A stretch of DNA of 64,000 nucleotides from Coriaria nepalensis (taxonomy: Eukaryota; Streptophyta; Magnoliopsida; Cucurbitales; Coriariaceae): positions 5,530,501 to 5,594,500 of the forward strand of contig CP114492.1 in NCBI GenBank assembly GCA_027186245.1, read 5' to 3'. Below are positions 24,125 to 37,400 of the stretch, in pieces (positions within the stretch are counted from its first letter, which is position 1; each line of letters begins with the position of its first letter). The notes below the pieces were generated by a model. It had not been told where the DNA came from and did not search any database. It saw nothing but the letters and a program-made list of their open reading frames with translations. The position numbers were made by a program, and so were the translations under genes.

Positions 24125-24760
24125 TTTTTTCCTCGGACATGTTGTGTCTACGAATTGAATTTCAATAGATTTTATCCAACATAAAAGCAATAAGTCAGTG
24201 GAAATAGTGAACCCACATTACAGAAGTAAGAGGTTTTCTTGGTCTAGCTAGCTATTATCGAAGATTCATTGAGAAAATTTCTAAAATCGCCTCAGCATTA
24301 ACTGCACTCACTTGTAAGAAAAGTAAATTTAAATGGAGCGAAGCGAGTTTCCAAGAGCTGAAGAAACATCTAGTAATAACACAAGTATTAACAATTCTAG
24401 TCAGAACTGAAGGGTTTGTGATCTATAGCGATGCATCAAGTTATGGTTTAGGGGCTGTGTTGATGGAACACAGAAAAGTGATTGCATATGCCTCAAGATA
24501 GTTAAAATACTATGAGAAAAACTATCCTATTCATGACTTGGAGTTAGTTGTATTTGTATTCGCATTTTAGACGTGGAGACACTATTTGAATGGAGTGCAT
24601 TACAAATTTATACCAACCATAAGAGTTAAAAGTATCTTTTTATGCAAAAAAAGATTAGTATGAGGCAAATGCGCTAGTTAGAACTTGTTAAACACAACAA
24701 TTGCAAGATACTATATCACCCTAGCAAAGTTAATGTAGTAGCCGATGCCTTGAATCGCAA
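24125..24760 (+). pseudogene. Gypsy RT thumb and RNase H remnant
   Basis: The sense frame resumes with FLGHVVSTN and then VRGFLGLASYYRRFIEKISK, the RT thumb start. RNase H follows, with FVIYSDASSYGLGAVLMEHR (the D of SDAS is catalytic), VIAYASR and YPIHDLELVV (catalytic E). It ends with VVADALNRKTS near 24735-24770. In-frame stops interrupt it at about 24500 and elsewhere. Confidence 0.8.
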
Positions 24761-24989
24761 AACATCTAGTAACTCGGCTATGCGAGTGATGCCAGGACGC
24801 ATAGAAAAAGAGCTTGAAGAAGTTGGAATTAAAATGCTCTCGTGGAGTCTGGCACAATTGAAGCTTAAGTCAACATTGTTGTAAGACATTAATGAGATGC
24901 AGGGTAAGGATTTTAAGCTTGAAGAGCTTAAATCCGATGTTGATAAGGGAAAAAGACCAGAATTTAGTGTTGAAAGTGGATGCATTAAA

Positions 24990-25680
24990 TTTAAGGGTTG
25001 AATATGTGTACCTGAAGATGAAGACCTAAGAAAGAAGATTCTATATGATGCATCCTAGCACTATAAAGATGTATGCATACTTGAAAAAGCCTTTTTGGTG
25101 GCCAAGAATGAAGAAAGATACGGTTGACTATATTGTGAGATGTCTAACATGTCAACAAATTAAGGTTGAGCACTAGAGACTAGCATGATTGCTACAACTA
25201 CTTGAGATTCCTTAGTGGAAATGGGAAAAGATAACTATAGGCTTTGTGTCTAGATTTCCTATGTCAAAGGGAGGGCTTATACTATATGGATTATTGTTAA
25301 CGTATTTGCATAACATATACAATAGATAAACAAGAAAAATTGTATATCAAGGAGATTGTGCGATTGCGTGTGTACCGGACTTGATAATGTCTAATCAAGA
25401 TGGACGTTTTACCTCAGCTTTCTACAAGAAGCTACAAAAAGGTTTGGGCAATCAATTAAAATTTAGTACTATTACTCACCCACAGACTGATGGTCAAAGT
25501 GAGTCCCCCATTCAGAGTTTACAAGTTATGCTAAGATCCTGTGTGATGGATTTTCAGGGAGCATGGAATGAGAAGCTTCCACTGATAGAATTTGCATACA
25601 ACAACAATTATCATGAATCTTTTAAAATGGCTCCCTATGAGGTATTGTATGGTAGGAAGTGTCGATCACATAGCCATTGA
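24990..25680 (+). pseudogene. Gypsy integrase remnant
   Basis: The zinc-binding part gives MHPSSTKMYAYLKKPFWWPR, MKKDTVDYIVRCLTCQQIK. The core includes a frame at 25381-25680 with MSNQDGRFTSAFYKKLQKGL, THPQTDGQSE and LIEFAYNNNYHESFKMAPYE. The first catalytic aspartate segment is damaged (25220-25330). Deletions and stops separate the parts. Confidence 0.8.
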
Positions 25681-25969
25681 CATAAAGCTAGAGAGGAAGT
25701 TTTGGGTGCAAGAGAGGTAGTTCAGACCTTTGAAGAAATTAAGACGATCAAAGAAAGACTAGAAAGATCTACTGATCGACAAAAGAAGTATGTGTTGATA
25801 AGCATTGAAAACTAGTGGAATTCCAAGTCGGAAACAAAGTATTTTTTAAGGTGGCACTAATTAAGGGAATCATGCATTTTTTAATGAAAGGCAAGCTAAG
25901 TCCAAGTTGCATTAGATCGTTTGAAATTATCGAGAGGTTGCTGAAGTGGCATACTGACTAGCTCTTCCT

Positions 25970-26175
25970 CTAATGATGTCCAAAATGCATAATATATTCC
26001 AAGTCTCAATGTTGCGGAAATATTTGTCCGACCCTTTACATATCTTAAATTACGAATCATTGGATATAAACCCTACTATAAATAATGAAGAGTCGCATGT
26101 GAAGATTTTGGATCGAAAGGAGAAACAATTGAGTTCCTATGATAAATGTTTTGTGGCATAACTACGTAAGAGGGG
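25970..26175 (+). pseudogene. Gypsy pol C-terminal tail and polypurine tract
   Basis: The frame at 25973-26161 reads MHNIFQVSMLRKYLSDPLHI and VKILDRKEKQLS, the usual C-terminal segment of plant gypsy pol. It is followed by AAGAGGGGAAGC (about 26166-26177), a purine-rich tract that would prime plus-strand synthesis. Confidence 0.65.
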
Positions 26176-26179
26176 AAGC

Positions 26180-27960
26180 TATATGAGAACCCAAAGAGAG
26201 CATGCAGGAGAAATATTTTAATATGTTTAAAAATTTTATAATTTTATAAGAAAGGGAAAATGTAAACTTTCAAAAATTTCAAAATTATGAATAATATATT
26301 ATAAAAGAAATACAAGGGGATTTTTAATAATTTTTAAAATTGAAAAAATTTAAATTAAATTATTAAGAAAAAATTGAAATTTAGAAAACCACGATTGTCA
26401 GACACCTCCTCACACTCCTATTTGTGAACTTCACTTTTAGAGTTGACTTAGTCAACAACAAGTACCAAAATATCTCAACCTCTCCCCCCCCCCCCCCAAT
26501 CTGAAGAAAATTAGCAAGAGAAATAAAAGAGAGAGAGGAGGAGAGAAAAAGAAAATAAAGAGGGGCGAAAAAATAGAGAAAGAAGAGAAAGAGAGAACTA
26601 AAGGGAGAGAGAAATAAAGGAAATTGGAGAAAATTTAGGACAACCTAAATTTACGGAATCCAATCAACATAGCATGAAATTTAGGATCAAAGGATTGAAA
26701 AAGGAATTGGTTTGTCTTAGATTGTGCTCGGATAATAGGTAATTGATAATCCCTCTACAACATGATAAACTTTCTGTATGATCAATATGAATATTATATG
26801 CATTGTATGTACTAATAATTATATGTGTATGCTTATATGCTTTGAAAGTATATAAATGAATATGAAGAAGATGATAAGCTTAGTTAATCTCTATGTCAAT
26901 GATCTTGATTTAATGCGATGATGAACATGATATTGATGATTGACCATTGCATACACATGAGCATATCGTACAACATATAGGCATGAAGATGAAAATGGTA
27001 ATGAGCATATAAGTTAAAAATTTTAGATGATAGTATATAGGATATTTTCTCATGAAATTAAAATAAAAATATTATAAGACAGTTAAAAATTTTAGATGAT
27101 GGTATATGAGATATCTTCTCATGAAATTAAAATTAAAATATTATAAGACGATGATATGATATTTTGGATATCATCGCATAAAGTTAGAGTTAAAGTTAAA
27201 ATGTTGTAAGACGACGGTATTTAAGATACCCTTGTGTGAATGTATTATTAAAATTGAAGTGTCGTAAGTCGATCACATGCTTAATGTTAAAACTATTGTT
27301 CATTACCATTAGGCCTAGATGTATGACAACACACGTGCATAAAGTACTTAAGGCATATGAAATGAATTACTCTCCGAAGATGTATGATATGCTTATGATG
27401 CTAATGCTTATGTTAAGTATATGATGAAATGATGTTGTTTATTATAACTACCTTGACAAGTTTATGTTATAAGTGCCAATGATGTTTATACGTTACTTGC
27501 TCTATGACATGGTAGTTTAAGGTACGCTTAACACTTTCTTAGCTTTATATCTCATCCTTAGTTTTTTTCATGTTGTAGACAAATAGAAAGCTAAATCATT
27601 CACATTCGAGCAGTGAACAAGCGGTTAGAGCTAGTCTATGTTGTACATATGGGTCAACTTGTGGATACGGTAATGATTTTGAAAGATATGATAGGATAAT
27701 TAGAGAGTTGTATGAAGAACAAATGTAAAATATTTAAATTCCACCGATTTTCTATTAAGGCTATAGTAATGTATGAAGTTAACCCCGAACTAATGATGAT
27801 GGTTGGTATATTTTTACTTAAGTAAATGATATGAAAATTATGGTGTTACGGTTATGTCATTTTCTGTTCCTTGTATATACATGTATGTATGTTCTGTGTG
27901 ATACAAAGTACATATTACTTGTCTTTTTAAAGTAGGTGGCTAAGTTTGGTAGTCCATTGA
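26180..27960. other. Probable gypsy 3' LTR or downstream repeat DNA
   Basis: The stretch follows the polypurine tract and starts TATGAGAACCC, as a degenerate LTR could. It contains a run of C (about 26485-26500), a GA-rich block (26515-26620), a 69-bp tandem repeat (27012-27270), and near 27835-27850 a string similar to one at 54170-54245 (AATGATATGAAAATTATGGT-type), which may be an LTR end. It does not visibly match the piece before the primer-binding site, so I do not claim an LTR pair. Confidence 0.35.
27012..27270. repeat. Four-unit tandem repeat, period about 60-70 bp
   Basis: The first two units (27012-27080 and 27081-27149) are 69 bp and nearly identical, starting AGTTAAAAATTTTAGATGAT. 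Two more diverged, shorter units end at about 27212 and 27270, each closing with GTAAGAC or GTAAGTC. Confidence 0.8.
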
Positions 27961-28659
27961 ATAGGTTTGATCTGGTTTGGCAAATAATTGCGTGGGGGCT
28001 GATACATTAAATATAGTTACAAACATTGATTATTGGTAGTTTGTTTAGAAAACAAATAGAAGACATTTCACATTGAATGTGACATAGTTGTCCGTGATAA
28101 GTATTTAGATTTTGGGACAACTCAATTGAAACTGAACTTCATTTCTCATGATTTCATGGCTCTCATTTCTTGAATCTAATTATGAGCCATCAGTTTAAAT
28201 CTTGAAGAAGCAAAACTAATTAGAATATTATGGCATGCTTAATGTAACTTAACTTTAAAATTAAAGAAAGAATCTGTCGTGATAAGTACTGGAGCAATTT
28301 TGTTTGCTGGAATATGGTAGCTAGTTAATGGCTTAATTCAAGTATATATAAACTGTAAAATAGAAATTTAGACATTCAATACGTTTACTATGTTATATAG
28401 GTATTTGTTTGTTTTGAAATTTTTGGTTTTTTCATTTTCATTTTGGGGAAAAAACAATGACATGATAGTTATAGCCATATGCTTTAGAATAAAAGTAGTA
28501 TTATATCATATTTGGAAATAACTAAGAGCCTGTTTAAAAATAAGGAATTCAATATCTTTTAAAATTTATTTTTTTCTTGAAAATAGATGTCTGTAACTAT
28601 CGATTAAAATATATGTGACATGCATATTTGCCACGTGATTAGGAAAATAAAAATAAGGT

Positions 28660-29155
28660 AAAATGGCTTCTTGAGGACGGTTGGGGTAATAGGGGAGCAT
28701 CGACCTTGAGAGGTGGAAAACAGTCTCAATCTCTGCGACTAGAGCCGCAACACCTTACCGATGATGAGGAGACATAGAACTTCTTTATCACCGGGTCGAA
28801 AGAGGCAGACCCCCAAACTGGTTATGTCGTCTTCCTTTAATTACATATTTATTTACGTAGGAGTTAATTAGTTACATCTTAAATAAATTTCATTTCTTTT
28901 GTTAGTGGTATATGCTTTACTCATGATGTTTATAACCACTCTTGATTGATGTTTATGCATTACATCCGGTAGGTTTCTACATAGTGAGAAAATTACGAAG
29001 TCCTTCCCTTTGACGAGGTCAAATAGGCCGCCGGCTAGTGGGACTGTCAAGAATGCAAAGAAGGCATTTGCGGATGTCATAGAGAAAAGCAAGACTACTG
29101 CAACAGCTCCGCCTTGGCGACATGGTCCTGCTACTCAAAAAACTTTTTATTGAGT
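28660..29155 (+). pseudogene. Unrecognised transposon-like coding remnant
   Basis: Two stop-bearing frames give a basic then acidic segment (RGGKQSQSLRLEPQHLTDDE near 28700-28770) and, at about 28975-29150, SFPLTRSNRPPASGTVKN and AKKAFADVIEKSKTTATAPP ending in a stop. I do not recognise a family with certainty. The style resembles the accessory protein of CACTA elements, and a CACTA-like piece follows at 29640-30395, so it may belong to the same element. Confidence 0.35.
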
Positions 29156-29639
29156 GTGAGGCTTGTACCCAGGCGTAGGATTCCGTTTCATTCATATATT
29201 TATCTGACTCATGTGTTTAAGAAAAAAAAAAAAAAACAACTCATGTGATTAAGCGCTAAACTTTTAACGTTGTCTTCTTGCGTTTGGTAAAAGCAGATGT
29301 ACTCAGTGTAGTTGTTACTTTATCGTCGAGATTGACCTCATCCTCGTGGACCTCATCTATATTCGGAAAATTATTTTCATCAAATTCCATATATTATATA
29401 CTATAAAATAGCAAATTTGGATGACCTCCAAAATCATGTGTGTTATCCAAGTTATCTATTTTGTATGTTATAAAAAAAAAAAACATAAGTATATATATAT
29501 TTTTGTATAATTGTTTCCTAGTTTAATCTTTATTATGCCATTTTAAATCATATAACATGTTCTTGGCTGCATCAAGTTCATGTGGATCTGATTAAATTTT
29601 AATAATATCATTTCAGCTGCACGATTCTGTATGAACTTA

Positions 29640-30395
29640 CAGTATAGAAACATAATGCTTGTATTGTCAATACATGAGGCAGTACATAAAGGATTATGAG
29701 CATAATATTCGCACCCAATACAGTGGCATTTTCTTAACTACTGAAAATGATGAAAATTGCATGGAAGATCATTGCCGGATTTTAACAAATATATTGCGAG
29801 TCCATTTTAAGTATGAGTACAACGTGCAACTTTTCATTTGAAACTGGTTCGCATAGCAATAAGGATCCCACAGTACTTGATGATAAAAACTTTATCGCGG
29901 TTAATTTGAGTCATACATCTCCTCGTTATATGCCTCCCAAATTATCTACATGACAAACCTAAAATAGGAAGATCTTTGGAAAATAGTTTAGAAGGTTGTT
30001 CAAAGAGATCTGTTTGTCATTCTGACCAAAGAGCTAATCCTCAAAGAAGTTTATGTTGAGAAGAATATTGATCGTACTAGCTTAGAAGCCTTACAAGCAG
30101 ATCCGCCGGAATATGCGCACTTTGTTATTTCATCTACTAATATGACCAACTTGCAATCATTAATCACAAAAGAGGTTGGGGATCTAATGCTGGTGAGCAA
30201 TATATTTCTATTGGAAAATTTTGATTGCTCGGGCAACCTAAATATTCGAGCAAATCAACCGGATGAGGCCAATTAGGTTGATGCAATTTGGGATCAATCT
30301 GTCGAAGATGCGGAAAGTGACGATGGAGACGATCTTAAAGAAGATAGTGAGATTGGCGAAGATGGCAATGATGATGAAGATTACCAACCCTGACA
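29640..30395 (+). pseudogene. CACTA (En/Spm) TNP2-like remnant, DUF4216 region
   Basis: The frame at 29659-29841 contains YEHNIRTQYSGIFLTTENDE, ILTNILRVHFKYEYNVQLF, and just after a stop DDKNFIAVNLSHTSP. In CACTA transposase proteins the DUF4216 region has the same order: a T-Q-x-S-G-V-x-V start, then LT-D/N-I-L-E-L, then VxLFxCDWWD, then FxSVN. The WWD core is lost here. Further on, a frame with EYAHFVISSTNMTNLQSLIT ends in a very acidic tail (DDGDDLKEDSEIGEDGNDDE) and a stop at 30391-30393. It is clearly broken. Confidence 0.45.
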
Positions 30396-33300
30396 GATTT
30401 ATGTGCTCCTTTCTTCACTAATTATTCAAAAAGTGTTGTTTAAAGTCTAAGTTATTCAATACTTGTTTATGGTAATTGTTTTGCTTTGTAGGACTTCTAC
30501 TAAGTTATTAATAATTATTTACTTTAGGTCCTTTAAAGTGATCTTGAATTCGGTTCAACTTATGGGTGCCATTTAAATTTAGGTAAGTTTACATTTACAT
30601 CTATCTTTTCAATTATATATTATTCTACCTAGTTTGTGCACGGGTTCAAGTCATAGGTGCTAAAACTTTGGAGTTCCACTATGACTTACTGCTGTAGCTA
30701 TTTATTGCAAGACATGAATTGGGTGCTACTTAAATTTAGGAAAGTTTACTTACAATTCTCTTTTAATTTATATTGGTTATTGAATATATGTGCCTACTTA
30801 AGTTCACCCATTTTATAAATCATATATATTTTCAATAACATTTTGTGTTTCATTCAGCTTGTAGAAGGGAAGAGATACATAGGAACAAGGTGATGATACA
30901 GTCTTTCTCATAAGATTTCGTCGTTGTAGATGTCATATTAGGTAATTGATATGTGAGACCATTAATTTGTTGTAATTCATTGTAAGAGGAACTTGTACTT
31001 ATATTGTTAGATTCAGGATATATGGTTTTAGTAAATGGAAATAATGAGATGAGAAACTTGTATTTACTGTTTTATGGTAAGGAAACTGATCATAATTGGT
31101 TAATGTGATAAGTACTCGTTCACTGCAAGTTTTGTGTTGGATTCTGAGTTGGTATATTTTACTGATATGTTTCTTCTAAATAGATTGATGTTTCCGTGTC
31201 AACCAAACTTGGGTTGTGGTTTTCAGCGCAAATACGATGGACATGCACATCATATAATAGTACAACACATGAACCAATCATATTATAACATATAGAACTA
31301 TCATATTATGACACGTGGACTGATCTATGAATGAACTAATATACTATGGTTGTCGGCAGCCAGGGTGGCTAACCACACTTCTTGGATGCCTAGCGGCCGA
31401 GTAGTAGCTTGGCGGCCAAGTGGCTGCCCGTGTGGGTTAGCGCCAAAGCGTCCTTAGCTGCCTATTAGGCATATCTTTCGTCGTTTGGTAAGTTACTCGA
31501 TTTCACCTCATTTAGGTATAAAATTTCAAATTTTTCAATTTTTTGACTTATTTTGCAATTATCTATTAAGACTTTCTATCAACAAATCTTTCAATTACAA
31601 AATCCTTATTTTGGCATCAACAATCTCATGATGCATACACATTTAACACCTTAAATTGCATATATCTAATATATGAACATGTTTAACCAATTTTAATTAT
31701 TCATACATTTTGTTGTTTTATCTTTTGATGCATGATAATGTTATGTTCATAAAAATCCAAATAAATTTTTAGATCTAATTTACTCTTTTTAAGTTCTTTG
31801 AGTATATTTTCATTTTAAGTACAACAAACAATTAAAATCATCTTCCTTAACTCTTTAAGATACTTGCCAAAAATGTCAATTTTCCATAGTTGGAAAGTTT
31901 CCTAATCATGTCGTTTCTAAAATGAGAAATATTAACTTGGAAGTTACCTATTTTAGGGTCACTTCAAGAATTAGGAAACATGCCAAAATAAAAATTTCCA
32001 ATCACAATAAATGTACCATAAATTATTTAAGGTAATTTAATTTGTTTATATTTGATACAATGGTAGTATCCATATAAACAATTTATATTATTTTACTTGC
32101 TAAATATTTATCTAATATAATTCAATTATCAATTATATAATCAAAATCATATTTTAATTATCTCAAATCAATAATTAGATTTGATTTGATTTTAGGAAAA
32201 TATCCAAAAATACCTAATCTAATTAGGGTTTTATCGCGATAATGAAGCCACCGACACCACCTAAGGCAGAAACCACATGGCTGCCTCCACTGGCTAGTAC
32301 CCACATCATTATTGCATGGCGGCAACATCACCTCTACTCCAATCAAGATTTTGACAGAAAAAATTCATGGCAACAAAGAACATTCAAGAACAAGGTCAAT
32401 ACATCAAATTAAAACAAATATCACATGTGTTTTTCAATATGACCTAAACCCTAATACCACTTTTAGGATTTATGCATCCAAGCATAAAAAAAGTAGTTTA
32501 AATTTTTTTCTAATCTAATCCTAAATTAACAATAAATCCATATACTAAGATCAGTCATACAATAGTTATATATTACATATACAACGATTTTACAAAAAGT
32601 GTAGTAAATTTCATATAATTAAAATTCAAGATTAGGAAAAGAGTTTCCAATCTTGATGAGAAAATCGATAGTTGGGAACAACTTCAACTTCCTTTTTGGA
32701 ATCTGAATTGTAGAGAAGACTAGATGTCTACGTCTTCATTCTCTAATCGTTATCCACACAATCTGGTTCTCTCATTTTATTTTCGGCCTAAAGATTTAAC
32801 TCATAAATCAAAATGATCGGGGAAAAGGGATGGGAAAACTCTAACTCTCTCACACTAGGTTTTGGCCAAAGGGAGAAAGATAGGTCTTCTGATTTTTGGC
32901 CAGCCATAATGGGTCAAATATAGGTTTCCTAAAAGTCAATATACCTCTTTGACATGATTACATGCTACTTTGGTCAAAGATTTTCTTAACCTGATTAAGG
33001 AAATAATGGGTTGAACCCATTAGCATGGCCAACCACTCCATGAGTCAATAGCCCATGGATTATAATCAACCATTTGATTAAATTGGTTTTAAAAAATCAA
33101 ATTAATAATTTAGCTCATTAATCCTTTATTGTCCTGTTGTTAATATAAACTTTTATGACTATTTTATAATTAAATAAAAGTTCATATATAATTTATTAAT
33201 TTTTAATTAAATTAATGTAATTCTTAGTTGTCCTAACAGATCTGCATGATATAAAATTTAATACATTAATAATTAATATTTTTCCTTTATAGTCGAAATA

Positions 33301-34430
33301 TAAGTCAAATTATCATTTTATCTTTAAAATGGAAAAAATGGATGTTTTTTCTTTTTCTTCGATAAATTTAAAATGAGTTACTATCGAATCTTATGTGTGG
33401 GACCGATTAGGTTCTACATCACGCCAGGAGGAGAATTTCATAACACTTCATGATTTTATTTAATGTAATATTAAATTCATTTAATTTAAAATATCTTTTA
33501 AATTAAATAGTTAATTTAATCATCTCATGAAAGCCTCCAAGTCAGTATTGACTTCTAGTAAAGTGTTAAGACTATCCGGGAGATGAGAGATAATCATCTT
33601 CCAAATGAACCTCCTATGATTGTAGTGTATTTACAATAAACAATCCATCTATATTGTCAATATCCCGATTCGTCCTAGAATATAGTTTGACTATTAAACG
33701 CTAATAGACAAATCATATAAACCATTATATCTTTAATGAATATCGACAATAAATTTACTAAAACTCTTTTCACACCATACTATTTTGAAAAGATTCCTTG
33801 TTCAATAAAGAATATAAATCATATGATCTATTTCTAAATATAGAAGTAACAGATTTCTTCTTGATCACTCACAACCTTTATATATAACATTTTATACCCA
33901 ACGGTTCACCCCATTTTCATCCTTGGCTAGAGCATGTTGGAATGACATCAAAACATAAAACATAACATATAAGATAACATGGTGATCTAAAGTCTAAAGA
34001 CTACATGTAATATAATGACTAGATAATTTTAATTTACAGTTAATATTATGATTATTGAGAATTATCTAAGTATCATATTCGCTACCCTTAGTCTCTACTA
34101 AGTATTCACGTAATTATCATGATGTTTTACTAAGTACTTTAGATGATGAACTATATGATTATCTGTCTGGATCATTACTGTCCACTCTTGATGATCCTAT
34201 GATTAGGAAACATTCATGTCTAAAGTTTTAAGCAACTTGAGTCTCAATCAATATGATCATTCTTATGACTTCAAATGAATAACTTAAGGTATTAAATTTT
34301 ATCATGATATGTATTTATATAACATAAGATATTAATTCTAACAAAATTAATAAATATGATAAATAATAAAAGATTTTCATAATGTAAATCTTACTTCAAC
34401 TAAAGTATTTGAGGAAAGACTTAATCAGAA
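30396..34430. other. Intergenic DNA with probable decayed LTR
   Basis: No gene recognised. A G+C-rich patch lies at about 31350-31460 (repeated GGCGGCC/GGCTGCC). From about 33000 to 34430 the sequence has the texture of a copia-type LTR on the minus strand, similar in style to 3900-4300, with long runs of short T/A-rich phrases and blocks such as TCTCTACTAAGTATTCACG. I could not define inverted ends or an internal coding region. Small frames at 32158-32518 are not supported. Confidence 0.35.
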
Positions 34431-37400
34431 AGTCCTAAATATAAAGATAACAACTTTCATTCCTTCTATATTAAAAAGGACATTTATATATTTATTTACT
34501 AAGTTTCGTCTTTTATACGGAAAATTGACCACACATATTACAAAGGTAGCTCAACAACCGTATGTGAGACATATTATAACATGGCAACCATTTCAACTCT
34601 CCCTAAAGAAAATACAATCGAAGAACATCGATGGGGTGTTTTTCTTTCTTTTTCTTCTTTAGTTATTTAAGTATTTTTCACCGAAGTGACTAACTCCGAT
34701 AATACAACAGGCTAGGGGCAAATGATTATGCTGCCATTGAAGGATAATCTTGCAAGGAACATTAATATTAATACCCTTTAATAAAATTAAGTTTTGCTGC
34801 TATTTACTATAATAGATTTCCAATTTAATTAGATGCAATATTCTATCTATTTTGAAACACTTATCGTTGTTGAGTGCTATTAGCAATGATTTTGTTATAA
34901 GTGATGCTTTGTAATAGGCGTGGTAGATATTATTTTAATAATTACATATTAAAAACGAATTAAGAATAAGAAAAAGAAAAAGGTCCCATGTTTTGGTTAT
35001 TTAATGGAATGACAACTAATAGACATAGATGATCAAGAAAAAATAATGCCGCTACTAACAATGTAAGCAGTATCCATCTAATTTGCATATACTTTGGCGT
35101 TAAAGATCAAGAGGCCAAATATCATCAACCATAATGAATGAATGTATGGAAGTGCAACCATGTAATGAAAGAAAATATCAGTTAAGATATGTGACTTAAC
35201 TGATACAACCTTATCTATTCGACATTTCCTAGATAATTACTTATAAAAATGCAACACATAAGTATCAAGTTACTTTCGATCAAATATTGTACTTAAATTA
35301 ATTTTCACCTCACTGTTAAACAAAATATCAATTATATATCACTACATTAATAGTTTACAACTTTGATCTCAGAAGAAATAGTTCTTATACTATGAATCAA
35401 TAGATTCTCATATATATACTCAAAAAATTTGTGTTTATTTATTAAATAGACGACCGTTTTAATAAAAAAAAGATGGCCAAACAAGCAACAACTTGAATAG
35501 AGATTTGATTACACTAAGAAAATGCCTATATTAATTATAATATAGATTAAGGTGTTAATTTCAAGAAAAAGTATCATATAATAAGAATTAATGAATTAAA
35601 ATATTAGATTATAATTAATAATAAGATAATATGATTTGATTAAGAAGCTAATAACAAAATTAATTAATAATAATAAAAGTAACAAGAAATTAAGAATACA
35701 TTTCAAGTTTTATTATACTATTTTTTTATTTTGATTCATAATTATAACTCAATTGCATGTTTCATATCCTAAATAAACAATCGGAAAATATGTAATTGGA
35801 GATTATGAAAACACAAATACATTATATAGGATAAAACTATTTATGTTAAATCATGTTTGGATCCATCTTATAAGTTATCTAAAATCAACAATATATTATA
35901 TAATAATATTATAATAAAAAATCAACCTGTAAAATAAATTTACCAATAAAATTATACCTTAAATGATTAACATAAAGAAATTATGACTGGATTTATATGA
36001 AAAAAAATATATATATATATATAATTTCTGAATTATAAGAGATTGATTAATAATAAATAATTCAATCTTAAACAAATATAAAAACTTATCATAACATATA
36101 TGAATCAAGGTTTGAAATAAAGAAAATTATATTTAAAAGATCATTCTTAATGTTATTTGTAATTTAACCTGATTTATGACACATCTCCATCAATTGAAGT
36201 TCTTAAGAGAAGAAGATTATTATAAAGAGTTGAATAATCATCCTCGCTAGGATTGCTCCCATTGCTTTTATAACCCTGGGAAACAAAAAAAATTCAAAGT
36301 TCATCTTTTCTCTGCTAACATTTTCAACCAAATGGACTTGGACCTTTGATTTACTTCCTCGGCTCACTAATGATTTGCTAGCCTGTGACTTGAATGATTT
36401 TGCTTTCACGTTAATAAGTCATGGCTTAACCGATTGATAATTCTCAACTTATTCATGTAATTTGCATGGCGCAGTTCAATTTGACGCAGCGGCAACATCA
36501 TGGCCATGGCTGCAGTAAGTTTTCCTTCGTATTCTTGAGTGGACTTGAAACTTTCTTGCTCTGTGCTTCTTCGCTTGAATGATTTATAATCTGAAAATAT
36601 CAAAATTAAAATAATTTATTCAATAATAATCATAACAATATCATAATAAATCTAATTTATTGATGAATATTCTTAATAAATGACTATTTTAATCATACTT
36701 TAAATCACTTATCAAAATTTCTTTAGTGCAACTCATAAGTATCCAAATATTTAAAATTATCGACTATTCTTAGTTATTGGATTAGAACAAGATATAATTA
36801 GTTAAATATCCATAACTTGATAGGCAATATATATTTTATGACACTTCTGTAGAGAAAATTTTATCGTTATATAATTTTGGACAATCATCGTGCAGATATT
36901 TTAGATGTGATGTTTTATCTTGGTATAACGAATTATGCAAGAAAAGGTAATCACTCTAAGTTTCATACTTTCTCTACATATTATCCAAAAGAAAAAGCAA
37001 AGAATCCACTTATCTCTCCCCCCTTCAAAATTACAAAAATTCTGAATTTCTAAAATAATTACTTACTAATGAAAATAGACAATAATCCAAAAAGTTTAGA
37101 GACAATGTAAAGACGTATAATTCAATACTCACTTTTACATCCATAGGTATAAGGGTTGATAATTGTGTGAATGACATAAATTGACCTCTTATTTTTCAAA
37201 CACATGGACAAAATGATCACAAGATTGGATCTTTATTGCTAACTACTAGACAAAATATGAAGTTACCTATCGGATTCAAACAATTGTGGGATAAAATCCA
37301 AAATTTATAGTATGAAATTGAAGTTAGCAATCAGATTCAAGTAAGACAATCAATTGATCACACTACTATTCAAGGACTAATTGAGATGTTTGTCATGCAT

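Larger units (their letters stand above)
21500..26180 (+). mobile_element. Ty3/gypsy LTR retrotransposon, degenerate and rearranged
   Basis: From left to right: the end of an LTR (up to TGCATCA at 21998), a tRNA-Met-type primer-binding site (22001-22012), gag (22014 onward), a zinc knuckle (about 22920-22965), a protease trace (23210-23300), an antisense gag piece (about 23305-24120), RT thumb and RNase H (24125-24700), the integrase zinc finger and core (24990-25680), and a C-terminal tail (25970-26160). The order RT before integrase marks it as gypsy. Numerous stops and shifts make it inactive. The LTR start is not defined and no matching 3' LTR could be confirmed by eye. Confidence 0.8.

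Noticed and set aside
26180..27960. Full 3' LTR partner for the gypsy element
   Set aside because: The sequence does not visibly repeat the DNA before the primer-binding site. Calling an LTR pair would need an alignment I cannot run.
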